Of a stretch of DNA of 64,000 bases, positions 52,436 to 62,184 are shown in pieces. The notes beneath the pieces were generated by a model. It saw only the letters and a list, made by a program, of their open reading frames with translations. It searched no databases and had not been told where the DNA came from. Every line of letters begins with the position of its first letter. The first letter of the stretch is position 1. The translations under genes were made by a program, and so were the position numbers. Source of the DNA: Chryseobacterium sp. HSC-36S06 (lineage in GTDB: Bacteria; Bacteroidota; Bacteroidia; Flavobacteriales; Weeksellaceae); contig NZ_JALJZX010000001.1 of the NCBI RefSeq assembly GCF_024171485.1, positions 1,100,320-1,164,319 of the forward strand, given 5' to 3'.

Positions 52436-53209
52436 TTATTTTTTACTAATTTTAAATGATTGCTGAGTGCCTGTTTTTGATATAACAGTGACAATATAGT
52501 TGCCTGATTTTAATTTGCTTACATCAGTAGCTGCCTGGGGATTGCTTACTTTCTGAATCGTTCTGCCAGAAAAGTCGGTGATTATCATTTGCCCTGCATT
52601 CCTGTAGTCAGTAAGATAAATATTATTGATTACCGGATTTGGATACAGTGATGTGCGATTTTTTTTCCCTGCTCCTATTCCCAGTGTTGGTGCGTTTTGG
52701 GTAATTACCATCTCGTCCACTACAATGTAGAAGTCACCGCCTACGTAAGTGCCTGTAATTTTCAGATTGAAATTTTTTCCTGCAGGAACAGCATCCTGAG
52801 GAATTACTTTAGTATAAGACTGGCAAAACTGCTCATTGGTTTTAAGTTCAATAGAATCCAGCAGCTGATACTCGCCATTATCTACGGAATATTCCACTTT
52901 TAGCGTACCGTTTACCGCCGCTGTTGTGCCAAATCTTGGATGCTTATACTTAAATGCGACATTAAGCTGACCTCCATTAGACCCTGCTGAATTATAAATA
53001 ATGGTGTTTTTTGCATTTGAAGTACTGCTGTAGAAATTTTTCGATAAGGCTTTGCCCGTGCATCCGGATGGAGTACCGCTGCTTGAAAAACCTTCAATCG
53101 TAAAACCTTTTGCAGCGTTTGGAGTCGTTTCAAATGATTCACTCAGGGAAATTTGCGCACTTAAAGTGCTTACACTGGCTACTGCCAAAAAAAATAGAAT
53201 TCTCTTCAT
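52436..53209 (-). CDS. Secreted protein with T9SS C-terminal sorting domain
   Basis: 257 residues. Signal peptide MKRILFFLAVASVSTLSAQ; a cargo domain of about 150 residues that looks like a beta-sandwich of the cleaved-adhesin type (SLSESFETTPNAAKGFTIEG ... YKHPRFGTTAAVNGTLKVEYSVDNGEYQLLDSI ... FNLKITGTYVGGDFYIVVDEMVI); then a sorting domain starting LYPNPVINNIYL and ending KLKSGNYIVTVISKTGTQQSFKISKK. Function of the cargo unknown. It lies next to porV and porU, whose machinery exports it. Confidence 0.87.
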   Translation of the reverse strand: MKRILFFLAVASVSTLSAQISLSESFETTPNAAKGFTIEGFSSSGTPSGCTGKALSKNFYSSTSNAKNTIIYNSAGSNGGQLNVAFKYKHPRFGTTAAVNGTLKVEYSVDNGEYQLLDSIELKTNEQFCQSYTKVIPQDAVPAGKNFNLKITGTYVGGDFYIVVDEMVITQNAPTLGIGAGKKNRTSLYPNPVINNIYLTDYRNAGQMIITDFSGRTIQKVSNPQAATDVSKLKSGNYIVTVISKTGTQQSFKISKK

Positions 53210-53344
53210 AAATATATAATTAGTTTAAGGGCTGCAAGATTAAGGATTTTATTTGTATTAATAAAATTTAAAGTTAATATCCTAACAGAATTGTGTTTTA
53301 CTTAAACATATTGATGGTGTAATGGCTCCTATTATCATGGCATT

Positions 53345-53371
53345 AAAAAAGCTCCGGAATACCGGAGCTTT
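53345..53371 (-). terminator. Terminator of porV
   Basis: AAGCTCCGG / CCGGAGCTT stem (53349-53357, 53362-53370), AATA loop, T-run on the minus strand. Confidence 0.85.
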
Positions 53372-53395
53372 GAAGATCTATCTTGTCAAAAGAAA

Positions 53396-54517
53396 TTAAT
53401 AATCAGAGTTGGAAGATTCTTCACCGATATTCCAGGTTAATCCGAATCTCAAGGTATTATCAAGTGCTGAATTTACTTTTGAAGTGTTGATGAGGTAAGA
53501 CATATCCAATCCGAAAGACTGGTATTTTAATCCTACACCTACGGTAGCATACTGTCTGGCTCCCTGTTCTTCGCTTTCGTGGAAATAACCGCCTCTTAGT
53601 GCGAATGCATTGTCGTATTCATATTCTACCGCGCCGCTGAACATGGTACTTTTCTCGTTGCTGAATGATTTTCCGATTCCTTCAATTACCCCCACATTCG
53701 GTACGTTTCCTGTTTTATCAGGACCGGGAACCAAAAGTTTAGACGCTTCAAAATTCAAACCTACACGGTTTAAATCATCAATGAAAAGATCGTATCCTGC
53801 ACCCAATCTTGCCATGGTAGGAAGATATGATCTTGATTCGTCATCTCCTGTATAATCAAGTCTCGGACCTAAATTCTGAATCGAAAAACCTCCTCTTGCA
53901 CGGCCTTCGAAATCATTAATACTTGTGTGTTTATCAGACTGAAAGTATCCCGATACATCAACTGCGAAAGAATTTGCAGGTTTCAAGGTGTTATCAGAGT
54001 TAAAACCGCCGGACAAGTCTGAACGGATAAATCTACCGGTAACCGCCATGGAATAATAATCACTAAGTTTCAACCCGTAGGCCACATCGATAGAGAATTC
54101 GTTTGGCTTGGCTGTACCTTCCTGCACCACTTCAGTCCCTACCAGTTTTGTTAAATCCACCGCGCCCATATTGAAATAATAAATACTTGCAGAGATTGTT
54201 GATCTTTCTTCATCGCCCAAAAACTGGTGATATGCTCCATATAAAAGGAAAACATCATTGGTCAGTTTACTCATGTACGGTGTATAGTTAACCCCGATAG
54301 CAGACGTGGTTTTACTAAACGGGTATTTTGCAGCATTCCAGAACTGGGAAAACGCATCGGTAGTTGTTGCTACCCCCTGATCACCCATACCTCCTGCCCG
54401 TGCATCCGGAGAAATTCTGAGAAAAGGGGCACCGGTAAGAACCGGCTGAACCTGGGAATAAGCGGCGACACTCAATCCTAATCCTAATCCTAAAAATAGT
54501 TTTTTAGTCAATTTCAT
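53396..54517 (-). CDS. porV: T9SS outer-membrane channel/shuttle protein PorV
   Basis: Outer-membrane barrel of the type IX system that carries substrates from the translocon to the PorU sortase. 373 residues; signal peptide ending AYSQ; the family opening FLRISPDARAGGMGDQGVA; FSQFWNAAKYPF; strongly beta-patterned to the end (LRFGLTWNIGEESS). Follows porU by 25 bp in one operon, the usual order in Flavobacteria. Confidence 0.95.
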   Translation of the reverse strand: MKLTKKLFLGLGLGLSVAAYSQVQPVLTGAPFLRISPDARAGGMGDQGVATTTDAFSQFWNAAKYPFSKTTSAIGVNYTPYMSKLTNDVFLLYGAYHQFLGDEERSTISASIYYFNMGAVDLTKLVGTEVVQEGTAKPNEFSIDVAYGLKLSDYYSMAVTGRFIRSDLSGGFNSDNTLKPANSFAVDVSGYFQSDKHTSINDFEGRARGGFSIQNLGPRLDYTGDDESRSYLPTMARLGAGYDLFIDDLNRVGLNFEASKLLVPGPDKTGNVPNVGVIEGIGKSFSNEKSTMFSGAVEYEYDNAFALRGGYFHESEEQGARQYATVGVGLKYQSFGLDMSYLINTSKVNSALDNTLRFGLTWNIGEESSNSDY

Positions 54518-54542
54518 AAGTCGTTTTTTATCGTTTATATGT

Positions 54543-57500
54543 TTATTTTAATAGTACCATTTTTTCTACGGCAGTAGCGCTGCCCTTGCATTTGTCCTGG
54601 TTCTGGCTTTTTGCAAAGATCTTAAAAATATAGGTGCCTTTACCTACAGCATCACCAAAATCATCAGTTCCATCCCATTCAATTGCAGTTTTCGGGGTGC
54701 GGAAGCCCTGGAAAAACGGTTCAGCGGTAACTGCAGTACTTATGGTTTTTACCAGTTTGCCCGTTATGGTGTATATCTGAACATTCACATCCAGCATGTC
54801 ATCGCAATTATGTTCGAACTGAACGTAAGTCTTATTGGTAAAGGGATTTGGCCAGTTTAAGAGTTTATTAACAATTAAATTTTGGTTGGTTTCATCCTTA
54901 ACTATAAAGTTTAACGTCTCTGTGGTGGAATTATTGTTAATGTCCCAAACTTTAAAGGTCAGCTGATGAGGCCCCGGTGCTAAGTTACGGAAAGGATAGG
55001 TAACATTCCCTTTTTGGTAATCTGATAGGGAAGTATTTACACAACCGTTTCCGTCGCCGGAAAAGTAGAAATCATTCAGCACCACGGTGTCAATGATTTT
55101 ACCGTCGAGAATTACCGTAATATCATGACCAATTCCAGAACCGGTGGAATTAATTCCTTTATCATCGGTTACGCATGCCAGAAGTGTTGGGTTTTGATCA
55201 GTGATTCCGCCGTCGGCAAAATTGGTATTATTCATATATACTTTCACCTTAGGAGCTTCATTGTCGTTAATGCCATCGGGATTAATTTCCCCTATTTTTT
55301 GGATTTGGTTATTAAAAACATCGAATACCTTATTGTCTGCATACGCTAAAATTCTTCCGTTCCCGATTTCATAATTGATGTCTTTTGGAACATAAAATTC
55401 TACAGTAAACACCCCGTTAACGGCCTGTCCTGAGGATTTTACAATAGGTCCGTTTTCTTCTGTATAGGTTAACACCGGACTCATCTTAGGTTCCCCATCG
55501 TTGTTCAGGGTTTTTTTACTGAGTCTTTTATCGAAAATATTAATGGCGACTCTGCCATTGAATGAGGTGTCTAAAGTTCCGTCGGTTTTATTGATATGGC
55601 CTTTTACTTTCACGAAATCCAGTGCGCGCAGCTGTCCCGGAACCGGAGATTCAATTTCATCGATATTGAGGAGTCTTTTTGGCCGGCTGAGTTTGGTTGC
55701 AGGATCGCCCAGTAGATTTACTTTCAGGTGATCAGAATGGGTACCTTTTTCAATTTTAGCTTTCAGAAAAGCATCCCCCAAAGTAATGAAGTCATCATTA
55801 ACCAATTCGAAAAGATGCCGGGTAAAAATGGTTGTAAATTCTTCGCCATATCCCACGCCGATTGCACGGCTGGAGGTAAGCATCATCGAGGCGCCACCCT
55901 GCTTGGATTTTATGACCTGTTCGCCAGCAGAAAAAGTAGCGGGGTCATCCCACAAGGTGAATTCGCAGGTTATGGTCGAAACAAGCGGAAGACGGGAATA
56001 TACATTATTGTAATTGTTGAAATTCTGAATCATATCAATGGTCAGCACGCGTTCCTGAGCCCAGCCATTGATCCCTCCATGCCCAAAATAGAACAGATAA
56101 AGACTGTTGCCCACATCATTGGAAATTGCCTGGTTGACCTGCGGATAACGTTGCCCTCCCGCTGAAGTTTGTGCGGTAAACGAATCCAGATATAATTTAC
56201 GGATATTGTATTCCTTTCTCAAATTTCCCGTTTCGAAAACATTCACCAGAGATGCATTCATTGTATTGTGAAACGGAAATTGATTATCTGCATCATCATC
56301 AACAACAAAATCCATCTTCATACGCCATTCGCCGAAAGGCGTAGACTGTCCAGGAAGACCGTTGTTGTACGCCAGCGCTTTATCAATAAGAAGTTTTGCC
56401 TCCGAGACGTTTCCGGCTGGCAACCTTCCCACAGGAAAATCAGGCAGGGTTGAAGATAAAGTTACTGCAGTACTACTTTGTAGTGACGTCATGGTGTAAT
56501 AATCGTCAGATACGAATGAGTCAGCATAATTGCCGCTTTCCTCACTTTGGAAAGAGGGAACAATATCTGATCCGGGATGATTGATGCCACGGAAATCATA
56601 GGAAGTATCGCCCAAAATGAAAAGATATTTCAGTTTTCCCGCCGGAGTATTGAGTTTTGTGGCAAAATCTCTTATCGCCGTGATATCTTTGTTTCCACTG
56701 CTGAATTCGTTATAAATTTTATTCACATCAACTACCGCAACATTGTATTTGTCCTGATAGAAGTTTGCAAGTCTTTGGGCATGCCCCATCATCTCGGGAA
56801 CAGTAATCATTAAATAATCAACATTCTGAAGACCCGCCAGATCCTGATTCTCGATTTTACCTACAAATGCCGGAGCAAAAGCGTCAGCGTTTTTGAAGGC
56901 GACAAATTCATTAAGAAAAGTATTGCTGTTTGCTGTATATCCAAAGCTGTAAGTAGAAGAGCTGCCTGATTTATTGATTTTTCTGGTCACATTGGTGATA
57001 TCCGAAACCTGCCAAACCTGTTCCAGCGCACCTGCATCGGCTACGCTGAAGGTATAGTTTGTTCCGCTTCCTTCATCAATGGAGTAACTGCGGAAATTCA
57101 TCTGTGAATTATTGAATTTCAGGTCTTCTTTGTACTGAACTTCAGCATAGTCGAAATAGAATTTACCGTTCGGGTTGCTCGAAGTGTCCGGAGTAAAATT
57201 AAAACTGAGTTGGTTTCCCTGCAGATTAGTAACCGTTCCGGTATAGATGATGGGAATGTACTCTTTTTTGTCGGACGGGGATATGGTGGATGTGTTGGAG
57301 TTCTGATTGTTGATGTTGGCCGTAATTTTATTCCCGGAAGATAAATAACCGATATATCTGCTGCGGTACCGGATTACATCGGTTGGCTGGATTGGTGATC
57401 TTGTGGTGAAAGAAACTGTTTTACTATCGGTGAAAGCATCCCCTGTCCAGATTCGGCCGATTTTCATTAAATTGAATTTCTCCTCGTTAATATATTGGTA

Positions 57501-58445
57501 GTCGTCGTAACGGGTAATAGCATCGGAGGTTACAGATGATTCACTGTCAAGTATTCTTTTTCCCGGACCTAAATCGAAATTGATAAAATAGTAGGCAAAA
57601 TCATTGTAGATATTGATGAAATTATCAGATCTATCTGTTCTTGTTTCTATTCTTCTGTTTCCGTTCCCGTTGATGTTTCCAAGTGTTTTGTACACATTGT
57701 ATCCATGCGGACCCTGTGCGTAAAAAAGTGCGTAATCGTCGTCGTTCCAGGTTCCGTCGGCTTCACCAGTTACCTGAATAGCGTTTTCCTGCAGCGCAGC
57801 GTATCTTGAGTCCTGATTGTGTTCCGGAAGCATTAACCCGCCGTTTCCATAAACTCTGAAATTTTTGGGGTTAATATTGGAAGGGTTTATTCCATTATCC
57901 CGCAGGAATTTTGATGTAATTTTGAATACGCCGGACTTATCGACTTTTATCTTGTAGAAGGTTCCTGTTTTTAAAGGATTTTCCGTTGTGCCCACTTTAC
58001 CTGAGAGTAAGGGGCTTTCCGCTGGCTGTGCGCTGTTTGCAATAGAGAAGGAGGTAAGCCGATAGATTATTCCCTTTTCAAACTTCAGGGCAGAGACTCT
58101 TATATTTGTGGTTTGCTCGTTGGTGTAAGGGTTGGTGTAGATGCTGATTTCGCTTTTTTCAGTGGTGGGAATACTTGAAGTACTGATCTCAAATAATTCC
58201 TTTGGGGTAACCTTTTCCCACACAAAATTTGTTACCGTCTGATTGGTTCCTGTATATTTCGCGGTGGAGCGGTAATATACCGAACTCTCCTCGTAAGTAA
58301 ATCCGTTGTTCTTAAAAAAAGGAACAGAAACCTGATAGGTGCCAAAATCGATTATTTTATTTCCTTCCCACTGTAATTTTACAGTTTGCGAAAAACTAAA
58401 TGAAAAAAGTAAAGGGAGTAAAATAAGGGTAAAAATGCGTTTCAT
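54543..58445 (-). CDS. porU: T9SS C-terminal signal peptidase / sortase PorU
   Basis: Gingipain-like (C25) cysteine peptidase on the outer surface that removes the T9SS sorting domain and attaches cargo. 1300 residues from the ATG at 58445 (signal peptide MKRIFTLILLPLLFSFSFSQ); a start 29 codons upstream gives no better signal. Catalytic histidine in LFYFGHGGINGW near residue 787 and cysteine in STITCEFTLWDD near 827. Ends with its own FlgD-like/sorting-type domain (LNWPNPFTNKTYVQFEHN ... KGTYIFKIFAKS), retained in PorU proteins. Divergent from gldJ. Confidence 0.95.
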   Translation of the reverse strand: MKRIFTLILLPLLFSFSFSQTVKLQWEGNKIIDFGTYQVSVPFFKNNGFTYEESSVYYRSTAKYTGTNQTVTNFVWEKVTPKELFEISTSSIPTTEKSEISIYTNPYTNEQTTNIRVSALKFEKGIIYRLTSFSIANSAQPAESPLLSGKVGTTENPLKTGTFYKIKVDKSGVFKITSKFLRDNGINPSNINPKNFRVYGNGGLMLPEHNQDSRYAALQENAIQVTGEADGTWNDDDYALFYAQGPHGYNVYKTLGNINGNGNRRIETRTDRSDNFINIYNDFAYYFINFDLGPGKRILDSESSVTSDAITRYDDYQYINEEKFNLMKIGRIWTGDAFTDSKTVSFTTRSPIQPTDVIRYRSRYIGYLSSGNKITANINNQNSNTSTISPSDKKEYIPIIYTGTVTNLQGNQLSFNFTPDTSSNPNGKFYFDYAEVQYKEDLKFNNSQMNFRSYSIDEGSGTNYTFSVADAGALEQVWQVSDITNVTRKINKSGSSSTYSFGYTANSNTFLNEFVAFKNADAFAPAFVGKIENQDLAGLQNVDYLMITVPEMMGHAQRLANFYQDKYNVAVVDVNKIYNEFSSGNKDITAIRDFATKLNTPAGKLKYLFILGDTSYDFRGINHPGSDIVPSFQSEESGNYADSFVSDDYYTMTSLQSSTAVTLSSTLPDFPVGRLPAGNVSEAKLLIDKALAYNNGLPGQSTPFGEWRMKMDFVVDDDADNQFPFHNTMNASLVNVFETGNLRKEYNIRKLYLDSFTAQTSAGGQRYPQVNQAISNDVGNSLYLFYFGHGGINGWAQERVLTIDMIQNFNNYNNVYSRLPLVSTITCEFTLWDDPATFSAGEQVIKSKQGGASMMLTSSRAIGVGYGEEFTTIFTRHLFELVNDDFITLGDAFLKAKIEKGTHSDHLKVNLLGDPATKLSRPKRLLNIDEIESPVPGQLRALDFVKVKGHINKTDGTLDTSFNGRVAINIFDKRLSKKTLNNDGEPKMSPVLTYTEENGPIVKSSGQAVNGVFTVEFYVPKDINYEIGNGRILAYADNKVFDVFNNQIQKIGEINPDGINDNEAPKVKVYMNNTNFADGGITDQNPTLLACVTDDKGINSTGSGIGHDITVILDGKIIDTVVLNDFYFSGDGNGCVNTSLSDYQKGNVTYPFRNLAPGPHQLTFKVWDINNNSTTETLNFIVKDETNQNLIVNKLLNWPNPFTNKTYVQFEHNCDDMLDVNVQIYTITGKLVKTISTAVTAEPFFQGFRTPKTAIEWDGTDDFGDAVGKGTYIFKIFAKSQNQDKCKGSATAVEKMVLLK

Positions 58446-58606
58446 CAGGTGTAAAATTTCAGAATTACAAATTAAACGAAAAATAATAAATAATAATATA
58501 TGCAATAAAATTAATTTGTTAACGTTTTCCAAAAAAAATCAATCTATAATTTGGGTTATTAAATAATTTCATTTTTCTTTGTACTCTGAAAATATCTATA
58601 TCAACT

Positions 58607-60214
58607 ATGAATAAACTAAAGTTGTTTACATTAATAGCGTTAAGTTCTACACTCCTTCTGATCAGTTGCGGCGGTGGCGGTAACAGCAAGAAAGGTGGCG
58701 GTACAAAGCGTTTTACCAGTAAGACAGGTTGGAAACCAAATGATCAAAAAGGTTGGTTTTTTACCGGAAAACAACAAAAACAGAAAGGATGGCCGGGAAT
58801 GGTATATGTTGAAGGCGGAACTTTTACCATGGGATTGGTGAAGGATGATGTAATGCACGACTGGAATAACACCCCGAGAAGAATGCAGGTGAGCGCATTT
58901 TTTATGGGTGAAACCGAAATTACAAACTACGAATACCGAGAATATGTGACGTGGTTGAAATATGTTTTCCCACCGTCAGATCCTAGCTTTAAAGAAATTT
59001 ATAAAGGAGCACTTCCTGATACTCTGGTTTGGAATAATGAACTTTCAAGAAACGATTTTGCTGAAACCTATTTCCGCAGCCCGGAATTCGATTACTATCC
59101 GGTAGTTGGGGTTTCATGGTTACAGGCTTCAAGATACTGCGACTGGCTTACAGACAGAGCAAACGAAAAAGCTTTGATGGAACAAGGCGTGATCTCAAAA
59201 GATTTCTATACGAATGATGGCAATAACCAAGGTCCAAACTCATTCACCCTTGATAAATTCAAAGGCAATGATCCTGAAATGGAAGCTTACATCAACAAAG
59301 AAAGATTAAAGCAGAAATCAGGTATCAAAACATCTAACGAGAGAATTCTTGCTGCAAACCGTAATGCTACAGCAGGTGTTGTTCAGAAATTCAGACTTCC
59401 TACAGAAGTTGAATGGGAATTTGCAGCACTGGGAATGCAGAAAGAACGGGAATATAATCTTTACACGAACAAAGAGCCTGAAATTCAGAAGCTGAAAGGC
59501 AAAAAAGGCAGAGACAGAGGAATGTACCTGGAGAATTTCAAGCAGGGTAAAGGTGATTATTCAGGTGTTGCAGGTTGGAAAAACGATGGTGCACCAACAA
59601 CTGCTGACGTAAAACAATATCCTTCCAACAACTTAGGAATCTACGGAATGTTCGGTAACGTTGCAGAATGGACTGCCGATGTTTACAGACCTATTATTGA
59701 TGAAGAAGCTAGTGATTTCAACTACTACAGAGGAAATGTGGCACAGGAAGTAGTTAAAAATGCAGACGGAACTTTCAAGAAGATTGAAACTGCGAAGTAT
59801 GATACTCTTGCCGACGGAAGATTGGTTTACAAAGGATTGCCAGGTCAGTATGAAAGAGAAGTGGTTGCTGATAACAGAAACTTCAGAGACGGAGACTTCC
59901 AGTCATCACTTGATGCAGGTTATGGCAGAGGCGAAGACAGTACTACAGCCGGTTATAACATGTACAACTCCAAACAGAAAAGATTTATCGTAGACGAAAG
60001 AGGCAGAGTAGTGTTACAGAAAGACCCGCTTTCAAGAACAACCAGAATTTCCAACGAAGTTAGAGTAGTAAAAGGTGGATCATGGTTGGACGGAGCTTAT
60101 TGGCTTGATCCGGGTCAGAGAAGATTCCGCGACGAAGCAAAAGCTTACGGTTGGGTTGGTTTCCGTGTTGCACAGGATGCCAAGTCCAGCGGGAAAGGCA
60201 GAACAAAAAGATAA
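58607..60214 (+). CDS. gldJ: Gliding motility / T9SS lipoprotein GldJ
   Basis: 535 residues. Lipobox LISC at about residues 18-21, a Gly/Lys linker (GGGGNSKKGGG), then a formylglycine-generating-enzyme-like (sulfatase-modifying) domain: YVEGGTFTMGLVKDDVMHDWNNTP, MGETEITNYEYREYV, VVGVSWLQASRYCDWL, KFRLPTEVEWEFAALG, GIYGMFGNVAEWTADVY and VVKGGSWLDGAYWLDPGQRRF. Needed for T9SS function and SprB assembly in F. johnsoniae. The porV-porU/gldJ/murF arrangement is conserved in that group. Confidence 0.95.
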   Translation: MNKLKLFTLIALSSTLLLISCGGGGNSKKGGGTKRFTSKTGWKPNDQKGWFFTGKQQKQKGWPGMVYVEGGTFTMGLVKDDVMHDWNNTPRRMQVSAFFMGETEITNYEYREYVTWLKYVFPPSDPSFKEIYKGALPDTLVWNNELSRNDFAETYFRSPEFDYYPVVGVSWLQASRYCDWLTDRANEKALMEQGVISKDFYTNDGNNQGPNSFTLDKFKGNDPEMEAYINKERLKQKSGIKTSNERILAANRNATAGVVQKFRLPTEVEWEFAALGMQKEREYNLYTNKEPEIQKLKGKKGRDRGMYLENFKQGKGDYSGVAGWKNDGAPTTADVKQYPSNNLGIYGMFGNVAEWTADVYRPIIDEEASDFNYYRGNVAQEVVKNADGTFKKIETAKYDTLADGRLVYKGLPGQYEREVVADNRNFRDGDFQSSLDAGYGRGEDSTTAGYNMYNSKQKRFIVDERGRVVLQKDPLSRTTRISNEVRVVKGGSWLDGAYWLDPGQRRFRDEAKAYGWVGFRVAQDAKSSGKGRTKR

Positions 60215-60234
60215 TTATCTTAAAATATTTAAAG

Positions 60235-60265
60235 AATCCTTCTGTAATTGCAGAAGGATTTTTTA
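60235..60265 (+). terminator. Terminator of gldJ
   Basis: AATCCTTCTG / CAGAAGGATT stem (60235-60244, 60251-60260) with T-run. Confidence 0.85.
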
Positions 60266-60271
60266 TTTTTG
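60264..60271 (+). promoter_or_regulatory. -7 promoter box of murF, four bases before the ATG
   Basis: TATTTTTG followed by AAAA and the ATG at 60276; CTG at the -33 position, 19 nt upstream, lies in the gldJ terminator stem. Confidence 0.5.
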
Positions 60272-60275
60272 AAAA

Positions 60276-61550
60276 ATGAATGCAGCCTCTTTTTATCCGC
60301 TTTTTTTAAAGGCCAATAAAGTAACCATCGACAGCAGAACCGTTGAGAAGAACGATATCTTTTTTGCCTTTTCCGGCGAAAATTTCAATGCCGCTGTCTC
60401 CGCGGAAGAAGCTGTAAATAAAGGAGCTTTAGCTGTTATTGTTGAAGACAAAACTTTTGAAAAGAAAGAAAGCAATATTTTCTACGTGCCTTCTACACTG
60501 CATTTTTTACAGGAACTGGCTTCCTATCACCGTAATGAAGTGCAGATTCCCATAATTGCCCTTACGGGAAGCAACGGAAAAACCACGACGAAAGAGATCA
60601 TTCATGCTGTTTTATCTCAGAAATACAATGTCCAATATACTTTCGGCAATCTCAACAATCATATCGGGGTTCCGCTTACTTTGCTTTCCATTAAGCCAGA
60701 ACACCAATTAGCTGTTGTGGAAATGGGAGCAAACCATCAGAAAGAAATTGAATTGCTTTGCAAAATTGCACAACCGAATTACGGTTATATCACCAACTTC
60801 GGGAAAGCTCATCTTGAAGGCTTCGGCGGTTTTGAGGGCGTTATTAAAGGGAAATCTGAAGTCTATGATTATCTGAAGTCTGCCGGCCAAACGATTGTAG
60901 TCAATGAAAATGATCCGCTTCAAGTTCAGAAAACTGAAGGTTATTCGCCGAGAATCACTTTTGGAAAAAACACTTCAGATTATTATTTTGAGGAATTTTC
61001 GAAAGATAATTTTGTGGGTTTAAGTTTTAATGAAGAAGCGGCGCAGTCGAAACTTACCGGAAATTATAATTTCACCAATTTGTGTGCGGCTGCGAGTTTA
61101 GGATTTCATTTCGGGGTGAATTTCGATCAGATCAAAACTGCCATTGAAAATTATACGCCGACCAACATGCGGTCCCAGATTATGGAACGGGGCGGTAAAA
61201 CTTTTGTGTTGGATACGTATAACGCGAATCCGAGTTCGATGACAGAATCGTTGAAAAATTTCAGCGCTTTCGAAGGAACTAAAACCATTATTATCGGCGA
61301 TATGCTCGAATTGGGCGACGAATCAGAAAAAGAACACCGTGAAATTTTAGCATTGGCCAAATCCCTTCATTTTAATGAAATCATCACAGTAGGAAAGCAC
61401 TTCAAGAAGGTTAATGTCCATGGGCAGTCTTATGAAACATCACAGGAACTTTCTCAGGCACTGGAAAAAAATAAAATTCAGTCTGAAAACATTCTGCTTA
61501 AAGCATCCCGGGGAATCGCTTTAGAGAAAGTTCTGGATTTTATCGTTTAG
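60276..61550 (+). CDS. murF: UDP-N-acetylmuramoyl-tripeptide--D-alanyl-D-alanine ligase
   Basis: Last cytoplasmic step of the peptidoglycan peptide. 424 residues: N-terminal UDP-binding domain (TIDSRTVEKNDIFFAFSGENFN), P-loop IALTGSNGKTTTKEI near 105, VEMGANHQKEIELLC, central SKLTGNYNFTNLCAAAS and C-terminal VLDTYNANPSSMTESLKNF and IIIGDMLELGDESEKEH. Converges on the NUDIX gene with a 4-bp overlap. Confidence 0.95.
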   Translation: MNAASFYPLFLKANKVTIDSRTVEKNDIFFAFSGENFNAAVSAEEAVNKGALAVIVEDKTFEKKESNIFYVPSTLHFLQELASYHRNEVQIPIIALTGSNGKTTTKEIIHAVLSQKYNVQYTFGNLNNHIGVPLTLLSIKPEHQLAVVEMGANHQKEIELLCKIAQPNYGYITNFGKAHLEGFGGFEGVIKGKSEVYDYLKSAGQTIVVNENDPLQVQKTEGYSPRITFGKNTSDYYFEEFSKDNFVGLSFNEEAAQSKLTGNYNFTNLCAAASLGFHFGVNFDQIKTAIENYTPTNMRSQIMERGGKTFVLDTYNANPSSMTESLKNFSAFEGTKTIIIGDMLELGDESEKEHREILALAKSLHFNEIITVGKHFKKVNVHGQSYETSQELSQALEKNKIQSENILLKASRGIALEKVLDFIV

Positions 61551-62152
61551 TGAAGTTGCCAGTAATCATTCAGGATTAATTTGATATTGTTGAAGGTTTT
61601 GGCGAACACTTCGTCCATGATCGTTTCTCTGTTTTTCCATGAAACTGCAGTAATTCCTTCTTCCGTCTGCGGTTTTGGCGTTTCGTTCCCTACATAATTC
61701 ATTTTGAACCAATAGGTGGTTTTCAGGATTTTTTCCCCATTGCGTTCCGTGTAGATATGAAATGTATTGTTCAGGAATTCTTCTAGAATTAATTCCTTCA
61801 AGCCTGTTTCTTCTTCAATTTCGCGCAGGGCCGCCTGTTCCAGTGATTCGCCTTTCTCAATTTTACCTTTTGGCAAGTCCCATCTCCCGATTCTGTGAAT
61901 AAATAAAATCTCCCCGTGTTTGTTGCTCACTACACCGCCTGCAGCTTCAATTACTTTAAACATATGGGTGAAATCTTCCCAAACCTCCTCCAGATCTTCT
62001 CCGTATACATTAAGTTCGGGACAAGAGGTATTTTCTAAGAGATCCACGGCAATTTCCAGCGTTGCAAATCCTTCAAATCTAAGCTTTTTCTCCATGTCTT
62101 CAGGATATTTACTTAAAGTTAATTTTTTTTCATTCACAAAAACTTTATACAT
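61547..62152 (-). CDS. NUDIX hydrolase
   Basis: 201 residues from the ATG at 62152 (MYKVFVNEKKLTLSKYPED); a start 45 codons further up would run through the divergent gene's promoter. The first 65 residues are a separate small domain; then AAGGVVSNKHGEILFIHRIGRWDLPKGKIEKGES and the Nudix box ending ALREIEEETGL. Hydrolyses a nucleoside-diphosphate-linked compound that cannot be named. Promoter TATTTTTG at 62172-62179 (minus strand). Confidence 0.9.
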   Translation of the reverse strand: MYKVFVNEKKLTLSKYPEDMEKKLRFEGFATLEIAVDLLENTSCPELNVYGEDLEEVWEDFTHMFKVIEAAGGVVSNKHGEILFIHRIGRWDLPKGKIEKGESLEQAALREIEEETGLKELILEEFLNNTFHIYTERNGEKILKTTYWFKMNYVGNETPKPQTEEGITAVSWKNRETIMDEVFAKTFNNIKLILNDYWQLH

Positions 62153-62179
62153 TTGCAACGTTTTAATCTTACAAAAATA
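62148..62179. promoter_or_regulatory. Facing -7 boxes of divergent NUDIX and SRPBCC genes
   Basis: TACATTTG (62148-62155, + strand) and TATTTTTG (62179-62172, minus strand) face each other 16 bp apart, so the two predicted transcripts would overlap at their 5' ends. Confidence 0.5.
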
Positions 62180-62184
62180 TAAAA

